Of a stretch of 64,000 bases of DNA, positions 1-9,162 are shown piece by piece. Each line of letters begins with the position of its first letter. The first letter of the stretch is position 1. Source of the DNA: Polyangium sp. y55x31 (lineage in GTDB: Bacteria; Myxococcota_A; Polyangia; Polyangiales; Polyangiaceae); assembly GCF_029946505.1 (NCBI RefSeq), contig NZ_JARZHG010000037.1, forward strand, positions 1 to 64,000, read 5' to 3'. The notes beneath the pieces are model-generated. The model saw only the letters and a program-made list of their open reading frames with translations, was not told the DNA's origin and did not search any database. The position numbers and the translations under genes are program-made.

Positions 1-371
1 CCTCCAGCGCCGCCAGCGCCTCCCGCGCCGCCAGCGCCGCCCGCGCCCCCTGTGCCGCCCACGCCGCCGGCTCCGCCTCCCCCGCCGGCTCCACTTTCGC
101 CACCGGCTCCGCCCATGCCCGCGCCGCCACCCGCGCCGCCGGTCCCCCCTGCGCCGCCCATGCCCGCGGAACCGCCGTCGCCCCCGATCCCGCCGCTGCC
201 CGCGTCGCCGCCTCCGCCGCCGCTCCCGCTGGGCGATCCGCTCGCGCCGGCCGTGCCCGTCACGCCGACCTCTCCCCCTTCCGCGCACGAAACCGCGTGA
301 AATGCCGCGAGGCTGAGCCAGGCGGAGGAAACCAGGAGGCCCATCGTGGTGCGATACGCTCGACTCGGCAT
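1..371 (-). CDS. Glycine-rich lipoprotein, truncated by the window edge
   Basis: The gene reads leftward from an ATG at 371 and runs off the left edge, so only about 123 N-terminal residues are visible. They show a short basic start, a hydrophobic stretch and a Cys at about residue 31 (HAVSC) that could be a lipobox, so the protein is probably exported and lipid-anchored. After it comes a long low-complexity linker of GG, GA, GS and GM runs, the tether many myxobacterial lipoproteins carry before a folded domain. The functional domain lies outside the window. It is divergent from the kinase gene at 615, with about 240 bp between them holding both promoters. Exact start moderately sure; product family unknown. 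Confidence 0.7.
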   Translation of the reverse strand, partial: MPSRAYRTTMGLLVSSAWLSLAAFHAVSCAEGGEVGVTGTAGASGSPSGSGGGGGDAGSGGIGGDGGSAGMGGAGGTGGAGGGAGMGGAGGESGAGGGGGAGGVGGTGGAGGAGGAGGAGGAG

Positions 372-614
372 GTCAAACCATGAAACACGGATTCGGCCCT
401 TTGTCCACGAACCAACCGACGTCGGAAATCGGAGACACCTCCTTTTCGTCCGCCCCTTCGATCCTCCGTCGACGACGACTCCCCGTGCGTCGCAAAATGC
501 AACGGTTCGTCCGCGGACATCCACGCGCGGGTGACGAATTTCCGACGCTTCCGTCCCGGCGCATACACGAAACGACCGTGTTTCAGCCGGACACGAGCCG
601 TGATAGCGTCCGCG

Positions 615-1988
615 ATGGGTATGATGGAGGCGCCGCTGCCCGGGACCATCTTGCTGGGCAAGTACCGCGTCGAGCAAGAGCTCGGCAGCGGCGGGATGGG
701 TGTGGTCCTCGAAGCCACCCACCTTGCGCTCGGCCAGACCGTCGCCATCAAGCTCCTGAACCCGTCGCTCGTGCTCTCCGCGGACGTCGTGACGCGCTTC
801 CTCCGCGAAGCGCGCATCGCCGCGACCTTGCCGTCCGAGCACATCGCGCGCGTGAGCGATGTCGGACAGACCGAGACGGGCGTGCCGTACCTCGTGATGG
901 AGCGGCTTTACGGGCACGACCTCGAAGCCGAGCTCAGGCGCCGCGAAAAACTCCCCGTCGCCGAGGCGGTCGACCTCGCGCTCGAGGCCTGCGAGGGCAT
1001 CGCGGCCGCGCACGCGCAGGGCCTCGTGCACCGGGATCTCAAGCCGGCAAACCTGTTTCTCGCCGAGCGCCCGCTCCGCCCGCGCGTGCTCAAGGTGCTC
1101 GACTTCGGCCTCTCGAAAGAAGCGCCCGGACAGAGCGCCTCGATCACCGGGACCGACGCGGTCTTCGGGACCCCGCAGTACATGTCCCCCGAGCAGATCC
1201 AGTCGACGAAGAACGTCGACGCGCGCAGCGATCAGCACGCGCTCGGGATGATTCTGTACGAGATGCTCGCGGGCGCCCCGCCCTACGAGGCCGAGAGCGT
1301 CACGCAGCTCATCGTCGTCATCGCCACGCAGCCGCCGCCGCGCGTGCGCGAAAAACGCCCCGAGGTGCCCGCGCGGCTCGAAGAGGCGATCCTGCGCGCC
1401 CTGGCGAAGCGGCCGCACGAGCGGTTCCCGGACCTCGGCGCGTTCGCCGAGGCGATCGCGCCCTTCGGCGGCCCCGAGGCGAGCGCGCGGGCCACGCGGA
1501 TCGTCCACATGCTCGCGGGCCTGGCGAGCGTCGAGACCGCCGCGCCGCCGCGCCCCTCGCGCGTGCCCACGGACGATGCGGTCACGCTCCCGCGCGCACT
1601 CGCCCACACGCATGCGGGCCTCACGAGCTCCGTCGATGTCGGCAACGACGTCCGCGGCCGGAAAAAACGCGCGGCGCTGTTCGTGGCCTCCGGCCTCGTC
1701 GCCACCGCGCTCGTCGTCTCGCTCTTCGTGCTCACGCAACATGCAGCCTCGCCCGAGGCCACGACGACCCCGCCCGAGGCCACGCCCGCGGCGCGCGCGC
1801 CCGAGCCGACGACGCCGCCCGCGCCGTCGCCGGCAGCAGCCACGGCGCCGCTCGCCTCCGCGGCGTCGCCCGCGGCGACGACGAGCACGGCGAAGACCTC
1901 GAAGGCTCCGCCCGCGACGACGAAGACCTCGAAGCAAACACAAACCATCAAGCAAACCGTGGGGATTTTCGGTGGCAAGCGCAAATAG
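615..1988 (+). CDS. Membrane-anchored Ser/Thr protein kinase (PknB/Hanks type)
   Basis: A 457-residue eukaryote-like kinase. The glycine loop GSGGMG is at about residues 24-29, the ATP lysine is K46 in VAIK, the catalytic loop HRDLKPAN is at 139-146, DFG is at 163-165 and an SPEQ motif follows the activation segment, so the kinase looks active. A single membrane helix at about 353-374 leads to an Ala/Pro/Thr-rich tail, probably periplasmic, which carries no recognisable sensor domain. ATG 615 was chosen because the kinase fold starts soon after it; ATGs at 621 and 624 are equally possible and there is no clear ribosome site. The stop overlaps the GTG start of the next gene by 17 bases, so the two are probably translationally coupled. 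Substrate unknown. Confidence 0.9.
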   Translation: MGMMEAPLPGTILLGKYRVEQELGSGGMGVVLEATHLALGQTVAIKLLNPSLVLSADVVTRFLREARIAATLPSEHIARVSDVGQTETGVPYLVMERLYGHDLEAELRRREKLPVAEAVDLALEACEGIAAAHAQGLVHRDLKPANLFLAERPLRPRVLKVLDFGLSKEAPGQSASITGTDAVFGTPQYMSPEQIQSTKNVDARSDQHALGMILYEMLAGAPPYEAESVTQLIVVIATQPPPRVREKRPEVPARLEEAILRALAKRPHERFPDLGAFAEAIAPFGGPEASARATRIVHMLAGLASVETAAPPRPSRVPTDDAVTLPRALAHTHAGLTSSVDVGNDVRGRKKRAALFVASGLVATALVVSLFVLTQHAASPEATTTPPEATPAARAPEPTTPPAPSPAAATAPLASAASPAATTSTAKTSKAPPATTKTSKQTQTIKQTVGIFGGKRK

Positions 1989-3018
1989 GCTCGTCCTCGT
2001 CGCCGCGTCGCTCCTCGCCCTCGTGCCCGCCGCGGCCCGCGCGGACGACGAACCCCCGCTCACGTCGCCCGCGGATCCGACCGCCGCCGCGACGCTTGCG
2101 GAAACCCTCTTCCAGGACGGCAAGCGCCTGCTCGAGCAAGGCGCGTTCGTCGAGGCTTGCACGAAGCTCGCGCAGAGCGACGCGCTCGATCCGGCCATCG
2201 GCACGCTCGGCCTGCTCGCGGCTTGCCACGAGCAGGAGGGCCGCACCGCGACCGCGTGGCGCGAGTACGGCGAGACGGCGCGGCGCGCGGAGGCCGTGAA
2301 CGACGAGCGCGGCGCGTTCGCCCGGCAGCGCGCGAGCGCGCTCGAACCGGAGCTGCCGCGCTTGCTCGTTCGGCTGCCGAAGGGCGCCGAGGGGATCACC
2401 GTCTTCCGCAACGGCGTCCGTCTCTCGCCGGACGAGCTCGGGGTCGCGTTGCCCATCGATCCGGGCACGTACGAGATCGTCGCGCGCCTCTCCGGCCGGC
2501 CCGAGTTCCGGGCCACGGTGACGGCGCAGCCGCGCAAGGTCGCCGAGGTCGAGATCCCCGACGGGAACCGCCCCGCGCCCGTCGACCCTCCAAAGAAAGA
2601 TCCGGCACGGCTGGATCCTGGGACCTCCAACCTTTCGACCTCCAAGGGCCTCGGTCCGCGCAAGGTGGGCGCGATCGTGGCCGGCGGGGTGGGATTCACG
2701 GGCCTCGCCGTCGCGGGTGCCTTCGCGCTCTCGGCCGGGAGCCGGAACGCCGCGTCGGTCTCGATCGAGGCGTCCTGCACGACGGCGGCCTCCTGCGAGC
2801 GCGGGCGCGAGCTCCGCGAGGACGCGCTCCGGTCGGCCACGGTAGCGAACGTCGCCTTCGGGATTGGCGCGGCGGGCGCGGTGACGGCGCTCGTGCTCGC
2901 CTTGCTCCCCGAGCGCGCCGAGGTACCCAAACCCGCGTCGCGGACGGGTTTCCACTACGAAGTGGCGCCCTGGGCCGATCACACCGGGGGCGGGGCGCTT
3001 CTCATCGGAAATTTTTGA
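1972..3018 (+). CDS. Exported TPR/PEGA-like protein paired with the kinase
   Basis: A 348-residue protein starting at GTG 1972 inside the end of the kinase gene. The first 24 residues form a signal peptide ending in ARA. Residues 40-125 look like helical TPR-type repeats (LFQDGKRLLEQG and similar), and residues 130-195 resemble a PEGA-type beta domain. A Pro-rich linker and two hydrophobic helices (about 232-254 and 290-312) follow. Such proteins are very common next to Ser/Thr kinases in Polyangiales genomes; their function is not known. The tight overlap suggests it acts with the kinase as an envelope partner or substrate, but this is inference. Confidence 0.75.
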   Translation: MASANRLVLVAASLLALVPAAARADDEPPLTSPADPTAAATLAETLFQDGKRLLEQGAFVEACTKLAQSDALDPAIGTLGLLAACHEQEGRTATAWREYGETARRAEAVNDERGAFARQRASALEPELPRLLVRLPKGAEGITVFRNGVRLSPDELGVALPIDPGTYEIVARLSGRPEFRATVTAQPRKVAEVEIPDGNRPAPVDPPKKDPARLDPGTSNLSTSKGLGPRKVGAIVAGGVGFTGLAVAGAFALSAGSRNAASVSIEASCTTAASCERGRELREDALRSATVANVAFGIGAAGAVTALVLALLPERAEVPKPASRTGFHYEVAPWADHTGGGALLIGNF

Positions 3019-3075
3019 TCCGACCGCTGCGAGTCACCTTGCGGCGTGTTGCCTCCGCTCGGTAGACTACTGAAC

Positions 3076-3690
3076 ATGCGTTCCATTTTTCTCACAGCAG
3101 CGGGATTGGGTTTGCTTCTGTCCGTGACCGGCTGCGCCGACCTCCTCGGCATCGAGGCCTGGAAGGATCCGGCGAACGCGGACAGCAGCGGCAACAACGG
3201 CGCCGGGGCGAAGGAAGAGGATGACACCGGCGGGGGCGGTGAAGGCGGCGAAGGCGGCGCCGAGCCGTGTAGCAATGGCGTGCAGGACGGAGACGAGGCC
3301 GACGTCGATTGCGGCGGCGCCTCGTGCCCGGCGTGCCAGGACGGCGCCGCGTGCGGGGTCGAGTCGGATTGCGTGAGCCATTTCTGCTCGGCCCGGCAGC
3401 TCTGCGCGCCGGCGGACGGGCGCGTCACGTGCGGCGAGGAGGGCGAAGCGGGCCCGAGCTGCGGCGATTGCATCAAAAACGGCGACGAGACCGATATCGA
3501 TTGCGGCGGCGACGCCTGCCATCCGTGCCGGCAAGGCAAGGCGTGCCTGCAGGACACCGATTGCCTCGGCGGCGCGTGCGTGGCGAACGTCTGCGCGCTC
3601 GGCGGGCCGGGCGTCGATTGTTACGCGAACGCCGATTGCGCGAGTGGACGATGCATCGGCGCGGAGCTCGTCGGCGGCGCTTGCCAGTGA
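3076..3690 (+). CDS. Cys-rich lipoprotein with two CxxGxxDxDCGG-type repeats
   Basis: A 204-residue lipoprotein. The signal peptide ends in a lipobox with Cys20 (SVTGC). An acidic Gly/Glu linker follows, then two copies of a motif of the form NGxxDGxExDxDCGGxxCxxC (near residues 77-99 and 136-157) and further paired cysteines. This disulfide-rich pattern is typical of myxobacterial surface lipoproteins, and the Asp/Asn-rich loops could bind calcium. The start ATG 3076 is fixed by the signal peptide. It lies 57 bp after the TPR gene on the same strand and converges with the sigma54 regulator, leaving only 3 bp between the two stop codons. Function unknown, probably surface binding or adhesion. 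Confidence 0.75.
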   Translation: MRSIFLTAAGLGLLLSVTGCADLLGIEAWKDPANADSSGNNGAGAKEEDDTGGGGEGGEGGAEPCSNGVQDGDEADVDCGGASCPACQDGAACGVESDCVSHFCSARQLCAPADGRVTCGEEGEAGPSCGDCIKNGDETDIDCGGDACHPCRQGKACLQDTDCLGGACVANVCALGGPGVDCYANADCASGRCIGAELVGGACQ

Positions 3691-3693
3691 CGG

Positions 3694-5337
3694 CTAGCCT
3701 TCGGCGTACTCTTTCAGCTTTCGATACAGGGTCGCCACGCCGATCCCGAGCTTCGCCGCGGCCTCCTTGCGATTGCCTCCTTCGGCCGCGAGCGTCGCGA
3801 GGATGTGCTCCCGCTCGACCTCGGCGAGCGGCCGCGGCGAAAAACCTTTTCCGCTCGGGATGGCCGCCGCCGTGCCCCCGATCTCGGGCGGCAGATCGAC
3901 CACTTCGATCGTCGGCCCCTCCGACAGGATCCGCGCCCGCTCCATCGCATTGACGAGCTCGCGCACGTTGCCCGGCCAGGCGTGCTCGTAAAGCGCGCGG
4001 CACGCCGCTTTGCCGATCTCCTTCGGCGCCTCCCCTTCCCGCGCCGCCGCCTCCGAGAGCTGCCGCCGCGCGATCGGCAGGATGTCGTCCGGCCTCTCCC
4101 GGAGCGGCGGGATCGCGATCTCCACGACCCGCAGCCGAAAATAGAGATCCTGCCGGAAACGCCCCTGCGCCACGGCGGCCGCGAGGTCCCGGTGCGTCGC
4201 TGCCACGATCCGCACGTCGATCGGACGCGTCCGATTCTCGCCCACCCGCCGCACCTCGCGCTCCTCGAGCACCCGCAGCAATTTCGCCTGCATGGCGAGC
4301 GGGATCTCGCCCACCTCGTCGAGGAACAACGTCCCGCCCCGCGCCGCCTCGAAGAGCCCGGCACGCTCCGTCACGGCCCCGCTGAACGCGCCTTTCGCGT
4401 GCCCGAAGAGCTCGCTCTCGAGCAGGCTCTCCGGCACCGCCGCGCAGTTGATCGCCACCATCGGCCCGCCCACCCGCGGCGACGCGTCGTGCACGAGCCG
4501 CGCGATCCGCTCCTTGCCCACCCCGCTCTCGCCGAGCAAGAGCACCGTCGCGTTCGTCCGCGCGACCCGCCGGGCCATCGCGACCACGCCCCGCATGGCC
4601 TCGCTCCGCGCCACGAGCCCCGGCACCTCGGGCTCGTCGTCGCCGGCCGCGAGCAGCCGCTCGGCGCGGAGCAGCCTCGTCTCGGCCCGCCGCAACGCTC
4701 GCTGCACGTGCCGGAGCGACGCGTCGAGGCAGTCTGTCTCGTAAAACGCGAGGTGCGGCTCGATCGCCTCGCCCCATTCCTCGCGGCTCCGCCCGATCAT
4801 CCGGCAAACGGCGTCGCCTTTCCCGCGGCACGACTCCTCCAGGGCGAAGATGGGCCGACCATTGACGCGGCTCAGGTATCCGCTCGCGAATCCCGCGAGC
4901 GTCCAGCACACCGGCTCCGTCGCCTGCCCGAGGTGCAAGAGATGTTGCTCGGCCTCGTACGAGTCGTGCCATATCGCGTCGGCGAACGGCTCGGGCCCGC
5001 GGCGCCCCGCGGGCTCGACCGGTTCGAACGTCACGAGCCCCCAGAGCCGGTGCAGCCGCCCGCCCGCGATGCGCCATTCACGCTCGTCCGCCCAGGGGAT
5101 CTCCTCGCGCAGCGCCTCCGCCGTCCGCCAGCCGTGGCCGTAGCCGAAGCGCGTCAGCACCGCGCGCGCCGCGTGGTAGCCGAAGCTCTCGATGAGCTGC
5201 TTGCGCAAGAGCCCGAGCGCCACGGCGTCGAAGAGGAGCACGCGCTCGCCCGCGAAGCGCATGACGCCGCCCTTCGGGCTGAACGAGAACAGATCCGAGA
5301 GCCGCAGATCGGCGGCCCGCATGCCCGTGGTTTTCAT
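3694..5337 (-). CDS. Sigma54-dependent activator with XylR/MopR-type phenol sensor
   Basis: A 547-residue enhancer-binding protein. Residues 10-110 match the XylR_N sensor and 120-200 the V4R domain. A MopR-like zinc site is intact: C144, E167, C170 and C178 have exactly the spacing of MopR C155/E178/C181/C189. H96 and W123 correspond to its phenol-contacting His106 and Trp134. The AAA+ domain has Walker A GESGVGKE (269-276) and Walker B GGTLFLDE. The sigma54-contact loop reads GAFSGA (316-321) rather than GAFTGA. A Fis-type helix-turn-helix ends the protein. It is divergent from pirin/WrbA, its probable target. ATG 5337 was chosen because the sensor starts right after it. Expected inducer: a phenol-like aromatic (inference). 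Confidence 0.92.
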   Translation of the reverse strand: MKTTGMRAADLRLSDLFSFSPKGGVMRFAGERVLLFDAVALGLLRKQLIESFGYHAARAVLTRFGYGHGWRTAEALREEIPWADEREWRIAGGRLHRLWGLVTFEPVEPAGRRGPEPFADAIWHDSYEAEQHLLHLGQATEPVCWTLAGFASGYLSRVNGRPIFALEESCRGKGDAVCRMIGRSREEWGEAIEPHLAFYETDCLDASLRHVQRALRRAETRLLRAERLLAAGDDEPEVPGLVARSEAMRGVVAMARRVARTNATVLLLGESGVGKERIARLVHDASPRVGGPMVAINCAAVPESLLESELFGHAKGAFSGAVTERAGLFEAARGGTLFLDEVGEIPLAMQAKLLRVLEEREVRRVGENRTRPIDVRIVAATHRDLAAAVAQGRFRQDLYFRLRVVEIAIPPLRERPDDILPIARRQLSEAAAREGEAPKEIGKAACRALYEHAWPGNVRELVNAMERARILSEGPTIEVVDLPPEIGGTAAAIPSGKGFSPRPLAEVEREHILATLAAEGGNRKEAAAKLGIGVATLYRKLKEYAEG

Positions 5338-5370
5338 CTTGAGAGCCCCGAGTCTATCATTTTGAGAGCC
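5334..5370. promoter_or_regulatory. Direct repeat, candidate activator binding sites
   Basis: TCATCTTGAGAGCC (5334-5347) and TCATTTTGAGAGCC (5357-5370) differ at one base in 14 and are 23 bp apart, about two helical turns, so they face the same side of the DNA. They lie 75-115 bp upstream of the expected transcription start of pirin, where sigma54 enhancers usually sit, and they overlap the regulator's own start codon, which would allow autoregulation. They do not resemble the palindromic XylR/DmpR sites, so the assignment is inference. Confidence 0.45.
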
Positions 5371-5420
5371 ACGGGGGAGCCGACCTCGCGTTTCCGGCCG
5401 AAAAAGCCTCTGCCGAGGCT

Positions 5421-5436
5421 TGGCCCGGGTCGTGCA
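5421..5436 (+). promoter_or_regulatory. Candidate sigma54 promoter (-24/-12) of pirin
   Basis: TGGCCCGGGTCGTGCA keeps the GG and GC pairs of TGGCACG-N4-TTGCA at the correct spacing, with two mismatches. Transcription would start near 5447, about 50 bp before the pirin ATG. The motif alone is weak in GC-rich DNA. Its place beside a divergent sigma54 activator is what makes it credible. Confidence 0.45.
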
Positions 5437-5495
5437 ACGCTCGATGGGCGAACGGACAGCGCCCCGCACGAAGCCGGGGACCGAAGGAGACCACG

Positions 5496-6194
5496 ATGAT
5501 CACGCTGCGACGCTCGGAAGACCGCGGACACGGAAACCACGGCTGGCTCGACTCGTACCACACGTTCTCGTTCGCCAACTATTACGATCCGGCCCACATG
5601 GGCTTCCGGTCGCTCCGGGTCATCAACGAGGATCGCGTCTCGCCGGCCCAGGGCTTCGGCACGCATCCGCACCGCGACATGGAGATCCTCTCGTACGTGC
5701 TCGACGGCGCGCTCGAGCACAGGGACTCGATGGGCAACGGCTCGGTCATCCGGCCGGGCGACGTGCAGCGCATGACCGCGGGCACGGGCGTCACGCACAG
5801 CGAGTTCAACGGCTCGCGCAAGGACCGCGTCCATTTCCTGCAGATCTGGATCGTGCCGGAGGCGCGCGGGATCACGCCGGGTTACGAGCAGAAGAACTTC
5901 TCGGACGCGGACAAACAGGGCCGGCTTCGCCTCATCGCCTCCCGCGACGGTCGCGACGGCAGCGTCACGATTCACCAGGACGCGAGCGTGTATGCCGCGC
6001 TCCTCTCCGACGGCGAAGAGGCGCGCCACGTGCTCGCAGACGGCAGGCACGCCTACGTGCACGTCGCGAAGGGTGAAGTGAAGCTCGGCGAAACCGTGCT
6101 CCACGCGGGCGACGGCGCGACCGTGAGCTCGGAGAAAGAGCTCGTCTTCACCGGTCACGGAAAAGGAGAGGTGCTCCTCTTCGACCTCGCGTGA
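5496..6194 (+). CDS. Pirin family protein (YhhW-like, cupin quercetinase fold)
   Basis: A 232-residue bicupin of normal length. The metal ligands of the family are present: H57 and H59 in GTHPHRD, and H101 and E103 in VTHSEF, the same positions as in E. coli YhhW, which has quercetin 2,3-dioxygenase activity. A strong ribosome site (GAAGGAGA) precedes ATG 5496. It is followed by WrbA and is divergent from a phenol-type sigma54 sensor, so a role in handling aromatic or quinone compounds is likely. Pirins can also act as redox-sensitive protein partners, so the substrate is not settled by sequence. Confidence 0.9.
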   Translation: MITLRRSEDRGHGNHGWLDSYHTFSFANYYDPAHMGFRSLRVINEDRVSPAQGFGTHPHRDMEILSYVLDGALEHRDSMGNGSVIRPGDVQRMTAGTGVTHSEFNGSRKDRVHFLQIWIVPEARGITPGYEQKNFSDADKQGRLRLIASRDGRDGSVTIHQDASVYAALLSDGEEARHVLADGRHAYVHVAKGEVKLGETVLHAGDGATVSSEKELVFTGHGKGEVLLFDLA

Positions 6195-6216
6195 TACCGT
6201 ACGCGCGCTTCTATGC

Positions 6217-6255
6217 TCGGGGGCTACGCTCGGACAAGCCGAGCTACGCCCCCGA
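6217..6255 (+). other. Long hairpin between pirin and wrbA
   Basis: TCGGGGGC (6217-6224) pairs with GCCCCCGA (6248-6255), and an inner stem pairs CTCGG with CCGAG. A symmetric four-base internal loop and a short apical loop complete it. No T-run follows, so it is not a classical terminator. It could adjust the relative expression of the two genes by processing or attenuation. Confidence 0.5.
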
Positions 6256-6293
6256 ACCCCCGACCATCCGACTGGACAGAGTAGATAGCCACC

Positions 6294-6884
6294 ATGCCCA
6301 ACGTAGCGATCATCTATTATTCGTCGACGGGGACCAACCACGCCATGGCGAATGCCGTGGGCGAGGGCGCGAGCGCGGCGGGTGCCGAGGTGCGCCTCCG
6401 CCTCGTCGCCGAGACCGCGCCGGACGCGGCCATCGACCGAAACCCCGCGTGGCGCGCGTTCGTCGACAAGACGAAGGATGAGCCCAAGGCCTCGCTCGAG
6501 GACCTCGACTGGGCCGACGCCGTCGTCATCGGCACGCCCACGCGCTTCGGCAACGTGGCGGCGCAGTTGAAGGCGTTCATCGACACGTCGGGCGGGCTCT
6601 GGTTCCAGGGCAAACTCGCGAACAAGGTGTATGCGGGCTTCACCTCGGCGCAGAACGTGAACGGCGGGCAGGAGTCGACGTTGCTCGCGCTTTACAACAC
6701 GTTCTACCACTGGGGCGGCGTCATCGTGACGCCGGGCTACACCGATCCGCTCGTGTTCGCGTCCGGCGGCAACCCTTACGGCCCCTCCGTCACGGCGAAC
6801 GGCGCGCCCACCGAGCACGACATCGCCCACGCGAAGTACCTCGGCAAGCGCGTCGCCGAAATGGCGAAGAAGATCCGCGCCTGA
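6294..6884 (+). CDS. wrbA: NAD(P)H:quinone oxidoreductase WrbA
   Basis: A 196-residue flavodoxin-like enzyme of standard length. It has the FMN phosphate loop SSTGTN at residues 10-15, the GTPTRFGN loop near 80-87, and the SGGLWFQG and GGQEST segments that mark WrbA. It reduces quinones by two electrons, avoiding semiquinone formation. It lies 99 bp after pirin on the same strand with a hairpin between them. In the context of a phenol-type regulator, the pair would oxidise or detoxify aromatics and then remove quinones. Co-regulation is inferred from arrangement only. Confidence 0.93.
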   Translation: MPNVAIIYYSSTGTNHAMANAVGEGASAAGAEVRLRLVAETAPDAAIDRNPAWRAFVDKTKDEPKASLEDLDWADAVVIGTPTRFGNVAAQLKAFIDTSGGLWFQGKLANKVYAGFTSAQNVNGGQESTLLALYNTFYHWGGVIVTPGYTDPLVFASGGNPYGPSVTANGAPTEHDIAHAKYLGKRVAEMAKKIRA

Positions 6885-7107
6885 CGACGCGCCGCTCCAT
6901 GCTGCATCGCAGCACGCACGCTGGGCGTTGTTTTGCAGTGCGGCAATTCCTTCCCTCCCGACACTTTTCGCAGGCGCAGCATCAAACGGACCTTCCGGTT
7001 CGAACGATGCTTGAAAACCCCTCGCATCACCGATAGGCATGGACGGCCCGCACTTGCTGCGGTCGCACAACCCGGGTTCCCTGGCGGGCGCTGCCCAGGA
7101 GGTTTCC

Positions 7108-9156
7108 ATGCTGCAATCTTCGCTTCCCCGTCGTTCCCTTGCGCTCACGGCCCTCTTCGCGGCTCTCTCCGCCATGGGCTGCGTGGTGTCGCCCGTCGAC
7201 GATGTCGCGCTGGACGACGAAGAAACCGCCGACGTCTCCTCCGCGATCACGTTCATCTCCGATTACGAGGCCTATTTCGATCCCCCCGCGACCACGACGT
7301 TCTCGCAGAGCTACGGGGTCGTCGGATCCATCACGCCCCCGAGCTGGTCCTGGGGCAAGATCGAGCTCCTCCAAGGTCGGCAGAAGTTCCGCACCGAGGG
7401 CTACAACCTGCGCACGGCGAAGGGGCGGTGGCAGGACACGTTCGAGGACTCCACCTATCCGCTGCGCACCTACTTCGGCGCCTTGAACCAGCAGCTCGTC
7501 GACGGGTTCAACCTCTTTTACAAGAACACCTGCGCCGGCACCGTCGGCTCGACCTCGGCCACCGCTTGTCCGGACAAGGGGCCCACGCGCCCCGAAGCGC
7601 GCTTCGTGCTCCTGCATTACGGACCGAAAACCGCGCTCGATCAGTGTGACAAGACGAAATCCCCGGTGCTGCTCGTGCACGGCGCGATGCAAAACGCGAA
7701 CGTCTGGCTCCGGCCGAGCGGCAACGACGGCACGGGCAAGCTCTACCCCGGCATGACGCAGGCGACGGGCTTCGTGCAGGCCCTCGAGGCGGAAGGGTTC
7801 TGCACATACGCCACGACGTTCGGCAACTTCCACGGCGACAACTTCAACCAGGCCATTCACATCGCGAACGCGCTCTCGCGCATCCGCTCGCTCACGGGCC
7901 AGCCGAAGGTCAACCTCGTCGCCTGGAGCAAGGGCGTCGTCGCGGCGGACCTCTACATGTCGAGCCCCGCGCTCTGGACCGACTGGGGCCCGAAGTATTT
8001 CGAGCAGCTCGCGGCGCTCCAATCGAAGGGAGTACCGAACTTCCGCAAGGACGTGCGCACCTACGTCGCGCTCTCCGGCCCGCACCTCGGCATCGACCTG
8101 AACTTCCGCCACCCGTTCAACCCGCTGCTCATCTACAGCACGGCGGAGAACGCGCCGCTCGGCCAGGGGCCCGTCACGTGGAGCTACATGTCCGCCGTGC
8201 AATGCGTGACGTGGGGCTATGCGGACTCGCCGAACGACATCTTCCCGAACCCGTATGCCTACTCGGTCTGCGAGAACCGCGGCGGCACGTGGCTCGATTA
8301 CTGGCGCCGCATCTACACGTCGAACATCACGGGCCTCGACGCGACCGGCCTGCCCCTCGCGCCGAAGTCGCTGAAGACGCTGAACACCGAGCAAGGCGCC
8401 TCGGCCACGGGCTACTCGTTCGACAAGTACAACCTGGCCATGTGGGGCTCGGTCGACGACAAGGGCAAGCTCGTCTCGGCCTACCTCGGCCAGATGCAGG
8501 TCGCCTACGATCTGCGCCCGTATTACCCGCTGCCGAACCGGCAGGACGACCCGATCAGCTACGACTGGTCCACGCTCGACACGGACGAGACGAAGTGGCG
8601 CGACTGGATCGCCATCAAGACGAACTACAACCCGGCGAACGTCTTCGGCGGCGCCGGCTGGATCATGGATGACGCCGGGCACACGACCTGCCGCGCCACC
8701 GCGTACGACCCCGCGACCGCTTGCCGCGCCAAGCACCTCTATTACGACAGCCTCACGGCGGAGTCGTATTCGCTCGGCTATGCGCAGTACAAGCTGATGG
8801 ACGGCATCGGCATCAAGGCCGTCATGGAGATGGGCGGCAACCTCATCGACCGGCTGAAGGCGCGCGGCCTCAGCACCAGCCTCGATTACCTCTACGTGCT
8901 GCACGGCACCTCGGGCGGCGCGAGCGGGCAGGTCTTCGAGATCGACGGCATGGCCTGCCCGACCTGTGATCCCAAGGGCGACGGCGTGCTCTTCGACGTC
9001 AGCGTCGCGGCGCGGGATCAGCTCACGCAGGGCTGGACCAGCGCGAACAAGACGGCGAAGTCGAAGCAGGAAGGCGTGCCTTACGGCCACCTCGAGGTCG
9101 GTGTCACGCCCGCCGTCTGGACGAAGATGATCAACCAGTTCAAGGCGCTGCCCTGA
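7108..9156 (+). CDS. Secreted lipase-like alpha/beta hydrolase lipoprotein
   Basis: A 682-residue protein starting at ATG 7108, just after a good AGGAGG site. The signal peptide ends in a lipobox with Cys25 (SAMGC). The oxyanion-hole HG is at 191-192 (LLVHGAMQ) and the likely nucleophile is S274 in AWSKG, where lipases usually have GHSxG. A GHLEV near the C terminus could supply the catalytic His. Many paired cysteines fit an extracellular protein. Its length is well above a minimal lipase, so substrate-binding insertions are likely. Probable role: extracellular ester or lipid breakdown during predation or scavenging (inference). Confidence 0.75.
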   Translation: MLQSSLPRRSLALTALFAALSAMGCVVSPVDDVALDDEETADVSSAITFISDYEAYFDPPATTTFSQSYGVVGSITPPSWSWGKIELLQGRQKFRTEGYNLRTAKGRWQDTFEDSTYPLRTYFGALNQQLVDGFNLFYKNTCAGTVGSTSATACPDKGPTRPEARFVLLHYGPKTALDQCDKTKSPVLLVHGAMQNANVWLRPSGNDGTGKLYPGMTQATGFVQALEAEGFCTYATTFGNFHGDNFNQAIHIANALSRIRSLTGQPKVNLVAWSKGVVAADLYMSSPALWTDWGPKYFEQLAALQSKGVPNFRKDVRTYVALSGPHLGIDLNFRHPFNPLLIYSTAENAPLGQGPVTWSYMSAVQCVTWGYADSPNDIFPNPYAYSVCENRGGTWLDYWRRIYTSNITGLDATGLPLAPKSLKTLNTEQGASATGYSFDKYNLAMWGSVDDKGKLVSAYLGQMQVAYDLRPYYPLPNRQDDPISYDWSTLDTDETKWRDWIAIKTNYNPANVFGGAGWIMDDAGHTTCRATAYDPATACRAKHLYYDSLTAESYSLGYAQYKLMDGIGIKAVMEMGGNLIDRLKARGLSTSLDYLYVLHGTSGGASGQVFEIDGMACPTCDPKGDGVLFDVSVAARDQLTQGWTSANKTAKSKQEGVPYGHLEVGVTPAVWTKMINQFKALP

Positions 9157-9162
9157 TCCGAA

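Noticed and set aside
260-844. Leftward open frame across the lipoprotein start and kinase gene
   Set aside because: Its residues are Arg/Ser-rich and it is antisense to two well-supported genes; such frames are usual in GC-rich DNA.
1948-2982. Long leftward frame antisense to the TPR-like gene
   Set aside because: Low-complexity Arg/Gly/Ala composition and no start signal; the rightward gene has signal peptide and family features.
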